Shown here: piece by piece, positions 4,871 to 5,010 of the stretch
Position numbering within the stretch: the first letter of the stretch is position 1
Layout: each line of letters starts with the position of its first letter
From: Candidatus Zhuqueibacterota bacterium 4572_119
GTDB lineage: Bacteria > Zhuqueibacterota > Zhuqueibacteria > Thermofontimicrobiales > Thermofontimicrobiaceae
Length of the DNA stretch: 5,010 nt
Direction of reading: 5' to 3'
Assembly (NCBI GenBank): GCA_002084535.1
Contig: NBLI01000180.1
Location: forward strand, 1-5,010
Position numbers and translations under genes: made by a program
Notes under the pieces: generated by a model
Told to the model about the DNA's origin: nothing
The model's database searches: none
The model's input: the letters and a program-made list of their open reading frames with translations, nothing else

Positions 4871-5010
4871 AACCGTTGAAGCGGTTAAATAGCTGCTTTT
4901 TGTTCTTTTTTTTCCACCACAATGAATTGTGGTGTTGCTTCAAATTTGAACTATCACCATGATTTATCATGGTGGTTGATACAAGTAAAGATAATTCTAC
5001 AACCGCTTCA
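4871..5010. repeat. Hairpin cluster bounded by TGAAGCGGTT inverted repeats, cut by the window edge
   Basis: TGAAGCGGTT (4877-4886) and its perfect reverse complement AACCGCTTCA (5001-5010) bracket this stretch. The left one sits in a small hairpin (AACCG 4871-4875, CGGTT 4882-4886); the right one is probably the first half of a matching hairpin beyond the edge. Between them are CACCACAAT-GA-ATTGTGGTG (4915-4934), the palindrome TTCAAATTTGAA (4939-4950) and CACCATGAT-TT-ATCATGGTG (4955-4974). The two 20-bp hairpins share the same outer stem and differ by two base pairs, each changed on both arms. There is an 8-T run at 4906-4913. No coding region is visible. The layout looks like a small non-autonomous repeat element next to the RAYT. 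Confidence 0.7.

Noticed and set aside
4871..4913. Intrinsic terminator made of the AACCG/CGGTT hairpin and the 8-T run
   Set aside because: The T-run begins about 20 bases after the stem, too far for an intrinsic terminator, and the stem is only five pairs.
4871..5010. CRISPR array
   Set aside because: The repeated units are palindromic hairpins of differing sequence without regular repeat-spacer periodicity, and no cas gene is present.

Overview
This AT-rich bacterial window carries one gene fragment, four complete genes and an unusually large amount of structured, repeated non-coding DNA. The organism is probably a Gram-negative of the Bacteroidota/Calditrichota-like (FCB) branch. This is an inference. 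It rests on a small outer-membrane beta-barrel protein ending in Phe, a deoxynucleoside kinase of the dGK/dCK type, and a promoter before sppA that fits both the sigma-70 form and the Bacteroidota -7 consensus TAnnTTTG. No species can be named from the sequence alone.

Layout. Positions 1-221 (minus strand) hold the N-terminus of tex, which runs off the left edge. Positions 222-978 are non-coding: a long stem-loop in the tex leader, one copy of a 90-bp repeat, two hairpins with an identical loop, further small hairpins, a diverged copy of part of the 90-bp repeat, and the sppA promoter. Then four genes follow on the plus strand: sppA (979-2736), a secreted beta-barrel protein (2903-3607), a deoxynucleoside kinase (best start TTG at 3656, end 4282) and a REP-associated tyrosine transposase (RAYT, 4332-4748). 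Positions 4749-5010 are non-coding: the second, inverted copy of the 90-bp repeat, starting six bases after the RAYT stop, then a tight cluster of hairpins cut by the right edge.

How the parts relate. SppA (inner-membrane protease) and the beta-barrel protein both belong to the cell envelope. The kinase belongs to nucleotide salvage and seems to follow the beta-barrel gene in one transcript. No functional link between the kinase and the envelope genes is visible.

The most notable feature is the RAYT with its repeat family. A 90-bp sequence occurs at 546-635 and, inverted, at 4755-4844 (83/90 identical, no gaps), so it brackets all four plus-strand genes. A third, diverged copy at 836-885 faces the left copy, giving a REPIN-like arrangement of two inverted repeats around hairpins. 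Downstream, two 20-bp hairpins differ by paired, compensating changes. Together these suggest a RAYT with its own family of non-autonomous structured repeats, which genome-wide searching could confirm or refute.
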